Below the pieces are notes generated by a model. It was not told the DNA's origin, searched no databases, and was given only the letters and a program-made list of their open reading frames with translations. Positions 15,848 to 25,232 of a stretch of 35,031 nt of DNA are shown piece after piece. Origin of the DNA: Clostridiales bacterium (GTDB lineage Bacteria; Bacillota; Clostridia; Oscillospirales; Oscillospiraceae); assembly GCA_022786995.1 (NCBI GenBank), contig JALFUW010000060.1, positions 1 to 35,031 of the forward strand, written 5' to 3'. The position numbers were made by a program, and so were the translations under genes. Position 1 is the stretch's first letter. Every line of letters begins with the position of its first letter.

Positions 15848-15880
15848 AATGAATTCCCGTAGGAACGGAGGGAATTCATT
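15848..15880 (-). terminator. hairpin with T-tract on the - strand
   Basis: 11-bp stem AATGAATTCCC/GGGAATTCATT, followed leftward by a run of T. Its arms are EcoRI-like words in a short imperfect repeat; it has no - strand gene directly upstream. Confidence 0.4.
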
Positions 15881-16033
15881 CTCAAAAAGTTGGTGAATCG
15901 ATTTCCCACTGAAACGCTCGGCGTCAACGCCAGCGCCTTATGTGCTGTCTTTCTATGTCCTTGCAATTCAGGCTGTTTTTTTGGTATCCTTAGCAGGAAA
16001 ACTACACTAAAAACGGAACTGATTGGAGAAATC

Positions 16034-16696
16034 ATGAGTAAGAAGCGGCTGGACATCCCTATGCTGGGTGTCATTTTCTCTCTGGCCTGGCCTACCATGC
16101 TGCAGGAGCTGATGCAGACGGCGGTGCAGTACATCGACACTGCCATGGTCGGCTCTCTGGGCACCCAGGCGACAGCAGCGGTGGGGGCTACCGGCACGGT
16201 TTCCTGGCTGGTAAACGGCACCGTATCCGCACTGGGCGTGGGCTTTCTGGCCTATATTTCTCAGGCAGTGGGAGCAGGCGAGCCGGAACGGGCCAGACGG
16301 GCCGCTGCCCAGTCTGTCCTGATGGCGCTCATCGCCGGTACCGTCCTGACGGTTCTCACCACGATCTTAAGCGGCTCCATCGTCCGGTGGATGCAGGTGG
16401 CACCCGCAATCCGGGATGCGGCGGCACAGTATTTCCGCATTCTATATCTGAGCATGCTGTTTCGCACCATGAACATTCTGTTCAGTATGGTGCTCCGGGC
16501 CGTGGGCGACGCCCGAACGCCTATGCGGGTGGGATTGCGGGTAAACTGTCTGAATGTTCTGCTGAACGTTCTTCTGATCTACCCTGCCGGAAGGGTCCAT
16601 CTGATGGGCATTTCCTTCTCCATGTGGGGTGCGGGCTTAGGGATCAACGGCGCGGCTGCCGCCAGCGCCATCGCTTACACCTATCCCCTTCCATAG
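16034..16696 (+). pseudogene. MATE family efflux pump, 3' truncated
   Basis: 220 residues against about 450 for the family. It starts normally (MSKKRLDIPMLGVIFSLAWP, then TMLQELMQTAVQYIDTAMVG) and shows five to six membrane helices of the first bundle, then ends abruptly at AAASAIAYTYPLP. The second six-helix bundle is missing. The cut coincides with the cut end of a lipoprotein gene on the other strand. MATE pumps export drugs or metabolites against Na+ or H+; this half cannot be assumed active. GGAGAAATC precedes the ATG. Confidence 0.85.
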
Positions 16697-16859
16697 CGCC
16701 CGCCGGCGGATCGGGTATGGGTGCTATGACCGCGTTCTCTGACTGTGTCTTCTCCGGGGCGGTCGAAAATGCGATTTGGACTGGGTTATCCGCTTCCGAG
16801 CATCCCGGCAGTCCAAAAATCAGCGCTGTGACAAGCACCACAGCCAATACTTTTTTCAT
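16690..16859 (-). pseudogene. lipoprotein N-terminal fragment
   Basis: The ATG at 16859 opens a typical lipoprotein signal peptide (KKVLAVVLVTALIFGLPGC, lipobox LPGC) followed by SEADNPVQIAFSTAPEKTQS. After about 55 residues the frame enters the antisense of the MATE relic, so the mature protein is lost. GGAAGG lies upstream of the start. The kind of lipoprotein cannot be told. Confidence 0.6.
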
Positions 16860-16984
16860 TTCGTGTTTTCCTTCTTTCTGACTCCTCATTTTCTGCGATA
16901 CCACCAATCCATAAAGGAATCCGCATCATCCAATCGTACAGCCGCCCATTGGGGAAGCTGCGTCTGTCCTGTTGGCTATCATCG

Positions 16985-18124
16985 ACCGGCGCATTAAATG
17001 TCGAGGTAAAGTGGGTGAATGCGCAGGGGGAAAGTGAATATGGCCCATCCGCTGTCAGGAAACTGCGCGAAGCCTAGACCGAATGGGAAGGCTGGGTGGA
17101 TCAGGATAAGTTGACCAGCGTGATTCAGGAAAATCAAAGGATTCATGCAACACCCGAAGCAAAGTCGGATATTGTGCAGCAGAGTGAAATCGCATATGGC
17201 TGGAAACAGGGCTTTGCGCCCATCCGGGAAATCGTGAATGAGTCCTATGCAAATGGTTTCCGGGAGTACGATTATTACACCGCTGACAGGATCACTGCTA
17301 TCGGTGAAGATACCTTTTACGCCAACCGTGAGAAATTACTGAAGGATTGGCTCTACGACGAAACCGATGGTGCTTACTCCAAATATTCCGAATCGGAGAA
17401 GCAGTACATCATTGGGCAGTACAAGGAATTAGAGATTCCCTTCTACTTTACATATCACGAAGGCTGGCATCAGCTTCTGGAAAACGCCGGATATATTCCC
17501 TCGCTGGGAATACTGATTTTGGGTTTCCTGCTGGCTGGCATCTTCTCTAACGAATTCAAATGGAAAGCGGATGCGGTGTATTTTTCCACCCTTTGTGGCA
17601 GAAATAAAGCTACCTCTGCCAAGATCAAGGCAGGTTTTCTGCTGGTAACAGTCCTGTACTGGGGAGCCATGCTTGTTTATAGCCTGTTCACCTTATGCTA
17701 TCTTGGCTTCGAGGGCGGAAACTGCGTCATCCAGTGGCTGCTCTGGAAAAGTATCTACAATCTGAATATGTGGCAAGCCTGGATGCTGGCTCTCGTGTCC
17801 GGCTACATCGGCAACCTGTTCCTGGCGTTCCTGACCATGTGGATCTCCGCAAAGACAAAATCTACTGTCTTTGCGGTGACCACTCCCTTTATTCTGATAT
17901 TTCTCCCCTCTTTCCTGGAGGGAATGGCAAACTGGCTGGACAAGATTTTGATCCTCATGCCGTCTCATTTGCTGGAATTCTATCAGAATCTGGGTTCCTT
18001 CCATATTCTCACCGTCTTTGGCAAGGTTTTCCGTACTTTGGATATCAGTATTCCGCTATATCTGATGCTGTCCGTCATATTGATCCCCATGATGTACCTG
18101 GAATATCAGAGGAAGAGAGCATAG
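16985..18124 (+). pseudogene. ABC-2 type transporter permease relic (5' truncated, internal TAG)
   Basis: From 17096 a 342-residue frame encodes a periplasmic-type loop and about six membrane helices of an ABC permease (SEKQYIIGQYKELEIPFYF, then FSNEFKWKADAVYFSTLCGR, and NKATSAKIKAGF typical of this group). The same frame continues upstream as coding-like sequence (WVNAQGESEYGPSAVRKLRE) but is broken by TAG at 17075-17077, where CAG would give the expected Gln. Before about 16985 similarity is lost and the first membrane helix and start are missing. A GTG at 17096 could start a shorter protein but has no RBS. No ATPase partner is adjacent. Confidence 0.7.
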
Positions 18125-18291
18125 GGAATACACCGGGTGTATCCAAACACCCTCATGGAGCCGTTTCGATGGATCCTCTTCATGCAGCGCAGCAACATTG
18201 TCCAGATTGGCTGTAACGGCACAATTCAGCGTCTCTATTGAAACGGCACATTGCCGGAAGATCCAATTGCCGGGTTTCGTGGATGTGATCC

Positions 18292-18330
18292 GAAAAACAG
18301 TCCAACCGTGTTAACCCCCGGTTGGACTGT
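18292..18330 (-). terminator. rho-independent terminator of the DMT transporter gene
   Basis: 11-bp stem ACAGTCCAACC/GGTTGGACTGT (18297-18307 with 18320-18330), followed leftward by TTTTTCGG. It lies 44 bases beyond the transporter's stop. Confidence 0.75.
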
Positions 18331-18373
18331 TGTGTATTATCTTGTCTTTGTCCATTGCGGACAGAAAGATCAA

Positions 18374-19258
18374 TTACTGCTCTTTCATTCCGGTTTGCGC
18401 GATCACGCACAACAGGATGATGGCTGAACCAACGACTCCGCTGGGCTTCATCTGTTCTCCAAGGATCAGATAGGAAAAGAAGGCGGTCATCACCGGGCTG
18501 ATGCATTTTAATGTGGAAATCACCCGGGCAGAGGTCTTTTTCAGCGCGAGATTCTGGAGCATGTAACCGCCAAGCGTACTGATGATCGCCAAATACAGAA
18601 TAATCCCCCACACCACCGTATCCTGTCTGCCCACACAGACACCACCGTCAAAGGTAAGCGCGCACACAAGAGCAAAAACCGTCGATGCAGCCGTTTCCAT
18701 TGTTGTCAGGGTGATGGAGTCAATGTGCTTCAGTGCCTCATGGGAGGAAATAAGCGCCCCTGCCGAACACATCGCCGTTGCAATACCCAGTAATTCTCCC
18801 ACGCCGAAGGAGAACATACCGTTCTGACCGCACAGCAGATACAAGCCTGTGACCGCAACGATCACGATAAGCCAATAACGCAGTGTAATCTGCTTGCCGT
18901 AAATCAGCCAGAGCAGCAACGGCGTCATAATCACCGAGGTAGAACGCAGAAAAGCGGCAACAGTCGCGGCTGTGCAGGTTAGAGCCATGTTATTGAACAG
19001 ATATGCACCTGCAACGCACAGGCAGGGCGCGATCCAGGTTTTTACGGAACAGCGCCGCAGGTTCTCCCATACCCGTTTCCCAAACAGCAGAAGCATGAAG
19101 CCCAGCGCGATCGCATAGCGAACGGAAAGCATGGAGTAGACCCCAATGTGCTGATAGGCATACTTTGCAAGTGGGTCACCCAATCCGTAGATTGCGCATT
19201 GCAGCATGATCAGAAGGCATGCCGTCGTTTTGTTTTCTTTCAATTTCATCTTTAGCAC
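18374..19258 (-). CDS. DMT superfamily (EamA) transporter
   Basis: About 294 residues with ten hydrophobic helices in two EamA repeats (first repeat opening LIMLQCAIYGLGDPLAKYAY; second with ISSHEALKHIDSITLTTMET). Such proteins export metabolites such as amino acids or purines; the substrate is not evident. The start is either GTG 19258 or ATG 19249; neither has a clear RBS, and both fall within 13 bases of the upstream gene's stop, which suggests translational coupling with the YcxB-like gene. Confidence 0.85.
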   Translation of the reverse strand: MLKMKLKENKTTACLLIMLQCAIYGLGDPLAKYAYQHIGVYSMLSVRYAIALGFMLLLFGKRVWENLRRCSVKTWIAPCLCVAGAYLFNNMALTCTAATVAAFLRSTSVIMTPLLLWLIYGKQITLRYWLIVIVAVTGLYLLCGQNGMFSFGVGELLGIATAMCSAGALISSHEALKHIDSITLTTMETAASTVFALVCALTFDGGVCVGRQDTVVWGIILYLAIISTLGGYMLQNLALKKTSARVISTLKCISPVMTAFFSYLILGEQMKPSGVVGSAIILLCVIAQTGMKEQ

Positions 19259-19259
19259 A

Positions 19260-19841
19260 TCATCTTCTCAGGCGAGGCCCGGCATGGCGATCGTTACCCC
19301 CAAACAGTTCTCTCAGGCTTTTCAAATTGAAGTTCAGAATCGTTGGCGGCCTTGTCCACTTCAGCTGCGTCTTTTCGGTCAGAAAGCATTTCAGGCCATA
19401 GAGTTCGTCCTCTCCGCTGACAGAGCTTTTCTTTATCATGGAGCCGTATTGAGGTGACTGGAAAAGGTACAGATACTCCTCATCCTCCACCAGACGGATG
19501 ATTCCGGAATACTTGACCTCCGGTGTTTTCCCTTCAATCAGCATCCCCGTCTCCGAGAAGCTGTAATGCAGTATGGGAAATTTCCCCCGGAACAGCGCGA
19601 TTACCCGGTTTGCCGTATAATTCGCCGGTGCATTCAGATTCGTAAAGACCACGCACCCCAAAAAAATCAGCAGCAGCGACAGCACCTCTGTCCTTACCGC
19701 AAAGGCACCCAGCAATACAAGTGCCACAGACACGGCAGCGCCGATTAGCTTCACCGATGTGTAGAAAACATCGAACTGTACCTCTGAATACCGTTTTATG
19801 GTATCCTTGCTTTGAATCATATAGGCTGTGTATTCTTTCAT
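19260..19841 (-). CDS. YcxB-like membrane protein
   Basis: 193 residues. Two adjacent membrane helices (about 32-70: VKLIGAAVSVALVLLGAFAV and SLLLIFLGCVVFTNL) followed by a cytoplasmic domain with YSGIIRLVEDEEYLYLFQSP and LKCFLTEKTQ, the pattern of the YcxB-like C-terminal family (PF14317), whose function is unknown. ATG 19841 follows GGGGAAACG; the longer open frame is antisense to the neighbour. It is the promoter-proximal gene of a pair with the DMT transporter. Confidence 0.75.
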   Translation of the reverse strand: MKEYTAYMIQSKDTIKRYSEVQFDVFYTSVKLIGAAVSVALVLLGAFAVRTEVLSLLLIFLGCVVFTNLNAPANYTANRVIALFRGKFPILHYSFSETGMLIEGKTPEVKYSGIIRLVEDEEYLYLFQSPQYGSMIKKSSVSGEDELYGLKCFLTEKTQLKWTRPPTILNFNLKSLRELFGGNDRHAGPRLRR

Positions 19842-19927
19842 TTTCGTTTCCCCGCCGATTGTCCTACGGTCACATTGCCGTACAGGATTGATCTCGATGC
19901 CGCTGTAAATGCAAAGCAGGCTCCAAT

Positions 19928-19956
19928 AGTATACCATACTGCGCTTATCCCCGCAA
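19928..19956 (-). promoter_or_regulatory. promoter of the YcxB-DMT operon
   Basis: On the - strand TTGCGG (19951-19956), 17-base spacer, TATACT (19928-19933), about 80 bases before the YcxB ATG. Confidence 0.5.
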
Positions 19957-19971
19957 GGTACCCGCTTCCGC

Positions 19972-21975
19972 TCAGAGCGACGCTGCGGCTTCATAAGCGC
20001 TGTGGATGGCGCTGTAGACATTTCGGGGCAAGGCCGCGTCCCCCAGAAGAAACACCTGGGGTATTTCATTTTTGATTGCATCGTACAGGGAGCTGTCCGC
20101 TCGGAATCCGGAGGCTGTGACCACCGTATCCGCCGGTAGCTTCAGATGCTCTCCGTTATTGCGTGTAATCGTGACACCATCACACTCGATCTGATCCACC
20201 CGCATACCGCATATCAGCCGGGCGCCGTCTCTTTCGAGCATCTGCATCGCCATAGCAGCCGCGTTATGGTAGGCGCCCTTCATGACATTTTCGCTACGAT
20301 TGAGGATGGTAACCTTCTTCCCGAGACGGCACAGCCATAGTCCAAGCTCAACACCTGTCTGCCCGGCGCCGATAATCACCACGTTTGTGCCTGCTTTTTT
20401 AATATTCATCGACACATCCGTGACATCCAGCACATTTGGCAGCGAGACACCGGGGATCGCCGGTGTGACCGGTTCGGCGCCATAGGCCAACGCCACGCAG
20501 TCCGGCCGGAAGTCCAGGATGCTTTTGGCGCAGGCCTTCTGTCCCAGCCGCACCTCCACGCCCAATTCTCTCAGCTGGATCTCATACCAGGAAATCAGCA
20601 TACCATCATGCTTCTTAAACGGAGCCTTGCTGGCAGGTACGAGCAGACCTCCCAGACGGTCTTCCTGTTCCATCAGGCACACGCTGTGGCCTCTGAGGGC
20701 GCAGACCCGGGCAAATTCCATTCCGGCGGGGCCGCCGCCCACAACCAGAACCCGCTTTGTCCGCAAAGCCGGGGTCAGTTTTCGTCTGGTTTCCTGTGCG
20801 CATTCGGCATTGACAGAACAGCCGATGGTGCCCTCTGTGCGGATTCTCACCGAGCAGCCGTAGTTGCAGCTGATGCAGCTGCGCACATACTCAGGGTGCC
20901 CCGCCCGGATCTTATCCGGCAGCGCCGGGTCGGCCAGCAGAGGTCTTCCCAAAGCCGTCATATCGCATTTTCCCCCGGCAATGGCCGCCGCCCCCGCATC
21001 CGGGTCATCCATCCGCCCGGACACGAGGACCGGCACTCGGACAGCCTGCTTAACGGCGGCTGCCGCTTCGAGATACATTCCATCCTCAAAATACACCGGA
21101 GGATGGCTCCAGAAATGGGCATCATAGCATCCCAGATCCACATTAAACGCGTCATAGCCGGCCTGTTCCAGATACGCTGCCGCCCGGATGCCTTCCGGCA
21201 TATCCCGCCCCAGCTCCTCGTATACTTCCCCCGGCAGGCCTCCGACACCCACAGCCTTCATGCAGTGCTTGGGCGAATAGCGAAGGCTGACGGGGAAAGT
21301 TTTGCCGCAGGAATCCTTGATTGCTTTCAGAATCTCTACGCTGAAGCGATAGCGGTTTTCAAAAGAACCGCCGTATTCGTCCGTCCGCTGATTAAAACAG
21401 GACGTCGCAAACTGATCCAGCAAATAGCCCTCATGAAGGGCGTGTATTTCAACACCGTCGAAGCCCACCGACTTTGCGAAGGCTGCTTCTCTGGCGAAGC
21501 TTTCAATATAGGTATGGATTTCCTCCCGTGTCAGACCACGGTGAATGATCGAGGCATCAAATCGGTTGGGAACCGCTGAAGGAGCAACTGCTCCGTGGCA
21601 GAAAAGCCCCATGTGAGACGCCCGGCCAAATCCGCCGGACATCTGAAGGAATATTTTGCAGTTATAGGCATGCACGCGGTCTGTCAGGCGGCGCATACGC
21701 CTTCTCAGTACTTCGTGGTTGACGGAGGCAGAAAACAGCGGAACACCCGTTGGCGCGTTCTTTTCGAAGCGATCCTCCACGATGCACATACCTGTAATAA
21801 TCAGTCCCACGCCGCCGCGGGCACGCTCCACATAGTATTCTATGCACGCGTCCGTCATGATCCCATTGTCGTCCGTCAGCCCAAATGTTCCCATAGGCGA
21901 CATGGCATAACGGTTTTTTATCGTGCATGACCCAATCTGAATCGGGTCGAACAGCGAACGGTGTTGGGTTAACAT
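19972..21975 (-). CDS. NADH:flavin oxidoreductase / 2,4-dienoyl-CoA reductase-type ene-reductase
   Basis: 667 residues, the full length of the FMN + 4Fe-4S + FAD enzymes typified by 2,4-dienoyl-CoA reductase FadH and the bile-acid enzymes BaiCD/BaiH. Residues 1-360 are the FMN TIM barrel (LFDPIQIGSCTIKNRYAMSP; HALHEGYLLDQF at 178-189; TDEYGGSFENRYRF near 198). The cluster cysteines are C367, C370, C374 and C386. Two dinucleotide folds follow (VLVVGGGPAGMEFA near 409; VVIIGAGQTGVELG near 532). It moves hydride from NAD(P)H through FAD, Fe-S and FMN to a C=C bond, or a related substrate. GGGAGG precedes the ATG. It lies 73 bases after dctM on the same strand, so it probably works on what the TRAP transporter imports. 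Confidence 0.92.
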   Translation of the reverse strand: MLTQHRSLFDPIQIGSCTIKNRYAMSPMGTFGLTDDNGIMTDACIEYYVERARGGVGLIITGMCIVEDRFEKNAPTGVPLFSASVNHEVLRRRMRRLTDRVHAYNCKIFLQMSGGFGRASHMGLFCHGAVAPSAVPNRFDASIIHRGLTREEIHTYIESFAREAAFAKSVGFDGVEIHALHEGYLLDQFATSCFNQRTDEYGGSFENRYRFSVEILKAIKDSCGKTFPVSLRYSPKHCMKAVGVGGLPGEVYEELGRDMPEGIRAAAYLEQAGYDAFNVDLGCYDAHFWSHPPVYFEDGMYLEAAAAVKQAVRVPVLVSGRMDDPDAGAAAIAGGKCDMTALGRPLLADPALPDKIRAGHPEYVRSCISCNYGCSVRIRTEGTIGCSVNAECAQETRRKLTPALRTKRVLVVGGGPAGMEFARVCALRGHSVCLMEQEDRLGGLLVPASKAPFKKHDGMLISWYEIQLRELGVEVRLGQKACAKSILDFRPDCVALAYGAEPVTPAIPGVSLPNVLDVTDVSMNIKKAGTNVVIIGAGQTGVELGLWLCRLGKKVTILNRSENVMKGAYHNAAAMAMQMLERDGARLICGMRVDQIECDGVTITRNNGEHLKLPADTVVTASGFRADSSLYDAIKNEIPQVFLLGDAALPRNVYSAIHSAYEAAASL

Positions 21976-21999
21976 GGTTGGCCTCCCTGAAAAGTAGTT

Positions 22000-22037
22000 T
22001 ATAGGAAAGGAACCGCATATGCAGTTCCTTTCCTATA
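22000..22037. repeat. 14-bp inverted repeat between dctM and the ene-reductase
   Basis: TATAGGAAAGGAAC (22000-22013) pairs exactly with 22024-22037. No real T-tract follows on the - strand (AAACTACTTTTC), so it may be a partial terminator or an mRNA-stabilising hairpin that lowers expression of the last gene relative to the transporter. Confidence 0.6.
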
Positions 22038-22048
22038 TGTGCGAGAAT

Positions 22049-23338
22049 CTACATCAGCAACGACGGCAGCCAGGAAATGATCTGGGGGAAGAAAATGCAC
22101 AAAATCACAACCAGCACCATTGCGGGAATATATTTGACAGCTTCTGCTGTCGTCTTACGCACGGGAACGTTGCCGACCTCGGATACGACAAACAGACAGA
22201 TACCGAAAGGCGGGGTGATAATGCCGATCATCAGCGCGATAACCATAATCACGCCGAAATAGCAAGGGTCAATACCCACGGATTTAACCACCGGGATGAT
22301 GATGGGAGCCAGGAGCAGAACCGCCGCGCTGGTATCCAGGAAGCAGCCCAGAATCAGGAACACCGCAACGCACACAAGCATCAGGAACTGCTGGTTGCCG
22401 GCGGAGTACACCGTCAGGAAGTTGGCAAGGTAGCTCGTCAGATTCTCCCGGGTGAAAATCCAGGCCAGGAAGGTGGCAATGGAAACAATCAGCATGAACA
22501 CGCCGCAGGCGGCCACGGTTTCCTCGAGAGTCTTCCAGATCAGCTTCCAGGTAGCCTTCTTGTAGCAGAAGCCCAGGATAATGGAGTACCAGGCTGCGAC
22601 AACGGCAGCCTCCGTTGCCGTACACAGGCCGCTGAGGATGGAGCCGAGAATGATGACGAAGGTAAACAGAGCCGGAATCGCCTGCGGGATGGTCATCAGC
22701 GCCTGCTTCCAGGGAACGACGGTCTTGGGCCAGCGCTTGCCCCGGGTGGTAAAGTGCGCACGGACGGCAATCAGCAGCATCATGGCAAGACACAGCAGGA
22801 TTCCGGGACCCATGCCGCCGTAGAACAGCATGGTAACGGGCAGCTCGCAGATGGAGGCCAGCAGCACCATTGCAGCAGAGGGAGGAATAATGGGTCCAAG
22901 AATGCTGGAAGCGGCGGTAATGCCGGCAGCAACATCGTCTTCATATCCAGCTTCTTTCATCATGTTCATCTCAACCAGACCCAAACCGCCAGCGTCTCCG
23001 ATAGCGGTGCCGGACATGGCGGCAAACATCATGCTGGCAAGGGCGTTTGCCATTGCCAGACCGCCGCGGAAGCGTCCGACCATGGCGATGGCGAACTTAA
23101 ACAGGCGGTCCGTAATGCCGCTGGTATTCATCATACGGCCTACGAACAGGAAGCCGGGCATAGAAATCAGCGTGAACGACAGCATATGGCGCATTATATT
23201 CTGAGCCACAACCGTGACAGGCAGACCCGGCACCAGCAGAAGATATCCGATACAGGGAACACCCAGCGCGAAGGCCACGGGCACACCGAGCAGCAGCAGC
23301 GTGATGAAAGCAACACTGATAATAAGTATATTCGTCAT
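22049..23338 (-). CDS. dctM: TRAP transporter large permease
   Basis: 429 residues with about 12 hydrophobic segments, normal for DctM. Family marks: GVPVAFALGVP near 18, MPGFLFVGRMMNTSGITDRL, SGTAIGDAGGLGLVEMNMMKE, IIPPSAAMVLLAS and GLCTATEAAVVAAWYSIILG. It forms the Na+-driven channel of the tripartite carrier. Its ATG overlaps the dctQ stop by 4 bases. Confidence 0.95.
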   Translation of the reverse strand: MTNILIISVAFITLLLLGVPVAFALGVPCIGYLLLVPGLPVTVVAQNIMRHMLSFTLISMPGFLFVGRMMNTSGITDRLFKFAIAMVGRFRGGLAMANALASMMFAAMSGTAIGDAGGLGLVEMNMMKEAGYEDDVAAGITAASSILGPIIPPSAAMVLLASICELPVTMLFYGGMGPGILLCLAMMLLIAVRAHFTTRGKRWPKTVVPWKQALMTIPQAIPALFTFVIILGSILSGLCTATEAAVVAAWYSIILGFCYKKATWKLIWKTLEETVAACGVFMLIVSIATFLAWIFTRENLTSYLANFLTVYSAGNQQFLMLVCVAVFLILGCFLDTSAAVLLLAPIIIPVVKSVGIDPCYFGVIMVIALMIGIITPPFGICLFVVSEVGNVPVRKTTAEAVKYIPAMVLVVILCIFFPQIISWLPSLLM

Positions 23339-23961
23339 TTCGCTCCGCCCTCCTTTTCACACTGACCCGCAACGGATGCTGCCATAAAGTCATCCATGCT
23401 CTTCTGGATCTCCAGCGCTTCGGCATCTTCCTTCTGTTTTTCCAACAGAGCCGCCTCTTCTTTTTTCTGCTTGATGAGGTCATAGCCGGGGAAAATGTCG
23501 TTCAAAATATCTACGACAACGTCAAAGGTCATGACGATGCAGCTCACAAGAACAGGATAGTAATAAAATTTGCGATGGATAAGAAGCACGCCGCTTTTCC
23601 AGATCAGAGTGGGCAGAAGCTTGACAATGCTCACGCATACCACAACAAAGAATACAATCATCAGGATTCTGCTGATAACCGAAACGGTTTTACGGAAAAT
23701 GGGCGGTGCCTTTGCAATGAGGAAGTCCGCAACCAGATGCTTCTTTTCCGCTGTGGTAATCGCGGCGCTAATATAGCACAGATACACCATCAGGAAGCAC
23801 ACCAGTTCTTCCGTCCAGGAAAGCGGTTTGTTGAATATGTACCGGGAAATAATGCCCGCAGTGATGGAAAGAAAAATAACCGTCAGCACAATCGCACCGA
23901 TCTTACGCATTGCGACGTTCAGCCAGTAGACGATTGCATTCAGAATCTTCATAATTTTCAC
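23335..23961 (-). CDS. dctQ: TRAP transporter small permease
   Basis: 208 residues with four membrane helices and the family stretch FNKPLSWTEELVCFLMVYLC. The C-terminal 45 residues are unusually long and charged (EEAALLEKQKEDAEALEIQK), probably a cytoplasmic coiled coil; most DctQ proteins end shortly after the fourth helix. The start is GTG 23961, set by AGGAGGGG. Coupled to dctM by an ATGA overlap. Confidence 0.92.
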   Translation of the reverse strand: MKIMKILNAIVYWLNVAMRKIGAIVLTVIFLSITAGIISRYIFNKPLSWTEELVCFLMVYLCYISAAITTAEKKHLVADFLIAKAPPIFRKTVSVISRILMIVFFVVVCVSIVKLLPTLIWKSGVLLIHRKFYYYPVLVSCIVMTFDVVVDILNDIFPGYDLIKQKKEEAALLEKQKEDAEALEIQKSMDDFMAASVAGQCEKEGGAK

Positions 23962-24003
23962 AGTCAGTCCCCTCCTTGGGAGTAACGTCGCAACATAGGC
24001 AAA

Positions 24004-24031
24004 TGGCCCTCTGGTTCTTGCCAGGGGGCCA
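24004..24031. repeat. hairpin between dctP and dctQ
   Basis: TGGCCCTCTGG/CCAGGGGGCCA, 11-bp stem with one mismatch and a 6-base loop, in the 125-base gap between the binding protein and the small permease. No T-tract follows. It fits a structure that lets more binding protein be made than membrane parts. Confidence 0.5.
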
Positions 24032-24086
24032 CCCCTGATCTGCGCCGGAATGTGCTGCCTGCGGCAGCGGGAAAAATCGTCGGGAC

Positions 24087-25181
24087 TCAGGCTTCCGTAG
24101 CAGCCAAGATGCGATCAATGATGCCGACAGTGAACTTGCTGCCCTCATAGCTGCGAGCCAGCTCCACCAGCGTATTGTTGGCAGCCGCAGTATCCTCGTC
24201 GGACAGGTAGGTCAGCGTCGCGCCGGCCTTCACCATCTCGTCCACATAGCCCTGGGTAACCTCGTTGGCGGATGCAGTGTACCAGTCGCCGGCTTCATTG
24301 CAGGCATCGATCAGAATCTGTCTCTGCGCTTCTGTCATAGACTGCAGTTTTGCGTTGTTGATCCACACACCCAGATTGGTGCAGGAGGGGCCCCACATCA
24401 GGATGTTGGGCGCCTGTACATAGAAGGAGTTGGTGTAAATGTTATCCTTGGTGCCGAAGGTTGCATCAACAACACCCTGCTGCAGACTCAGGTAAACCTC
24501 GCTGAAGCTGATGGGAGTGGAGCTGAAGCCCAGAGAATTGTAAACGGCAATGGTGGTCTCGGAAGAAACGGTACGAATCTTCACGCCCTTGAAATCCTCA
24601 ATAGAGTTCAGGGGAGTCTTGGAGCAGATAACTGTCTCCTGACGAATCCAGTTGTTGGAAATGGTCGCAATTCCGGTGGTGTCCAGGAACTGCTGCTCCC
24701 ACTCTGCCCAGACGTCGCTCTTTGTCAGTGCAGCCAGCTTCTCCTGGGTGTTGACAACGCCGAAGGAGCAGGCGCCCGCGTCCTTGATGCCGTAGGTCTG
24801 CATATAACTGGCCTGGGACTCGATGAACATATCCTGACCGCCGGCGGAAAGGCTTTCCAGCTGAGCGGTAGCGTCACCCAGCTGGGACGCAGGGAAGATG
24901 TTGATAACGATGGAGCCGCCGGACTTCTCGGCACAGGTATCGGCGACTTTCTGCATAGCCTTGGTAATCAGATCCTCAGCGGAGGAGGTACTGCCAAAGC
25001 TGAGGGTAACTACGGGGTCGTTGGCAACACCACTGCTGCTGGTTTCACTGCTGCTGCTGCTGCCGCCACTGCTGCCGCTGCTGACCGTTGGAGCGGCAGT
25101 CGTGTCTCCGCAGGCGCCGAGGGTGAAGACCATTGCGATGGTAAGAATGACCGCCAGGATAGACATAATACTCTTTTTCAT
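24087..25181 (-). CDS. dctP: TRAP transporter substrate-binding lipoprotein
   Basis: 364 residues. Lipoprotein signal (SIMSILAVILTIAMVFTLGAC, with lipobox LGAC), a Ser/Gly/Thr-rich linker (about 27-52), then the DctP fold: ASQLGDATAQLESLSAGGQDMF, the carboxylate-binding arginine region FKGVKIRT, SFSEVYLSLQQGVVDATFG. The arginine suggests an organic acid ligand; its identity is not visible. AAGGGGG precedes the ATG. It lies between the FAD oxidoreductase gene and the permeases. Confidence 0.93.
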   Translation of the reverse strand: MKKSIMSILAVILTIAMVFTLGACGDTTAAPTVSSGSSGGSSSSSETSSSGVANDPVVTLSFGSTSSAEDLITKAMQKVADTCAEKSGGSIVINIFPASQLGDATAQLESLSAGGQDMFIESQASYMQTYGIKDAGACSFGVVNTQEKLAALTKSDVWAEWEQQFLDTTGIATISNNWIRQETVICSKTPLNSIEDFKGVKIRTVSSETTIAVYNSLGFSSTPISFSEVYLSLQQGVVDATFGTKDNIYTNSFYVQAPNILMWGPSCTNLGVWINNAKLQSMTEAQRQILIDACNEAGDWYTASANEVTQGYVDEMVKAGATLTYLSDEDTAAANNTLVELARSYEGSKFTVGIIDRILAATEA

Positions 25182-25232
25182 TGGATTTTCCCCCTTGTTT
25201 GAAGATGAAACGGATATAACGGATGCTCAGCC

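Larger units (their letters stand above)
15555..16033. other. gene-free stretch with several hairpins at the element's right side
   Basis: No coding region is supported. It holds a terminator-type hairpin (15711-15747), a small palindrome GCCACGC-GTA-GCGTGGC (about 15761-15777), and another hairpin (15848-15880). The right end of the integrative element is probably here, because the next gene has host-like GC-rich codon use, but no direct repeat matching the left side was found. Confidence 0.4.

Noticed and set aside
17075..17077. TAG read as pyrrolysine or suppressed stop in the ABC permease
   Set aside because: The gene also lacks its 5' end, and a permease has no reason to carry pyrrolysine; a nonsense mutation is simpler.
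18125..18290. Possible small gene or repeat (two ACGGCACA words) after the ABC permease
   Set aside because: Frames are short, have no RBS or recognisable family, and the repeated words are too short to call a repeat.
22019..23365. A 448-residue His/Asn/Gln-rich + strand frame over dctM
   Set aside because: Antisense to a textbook DctM protein; the odd composition is what the complement of a hydrophobic membrane gene gives.
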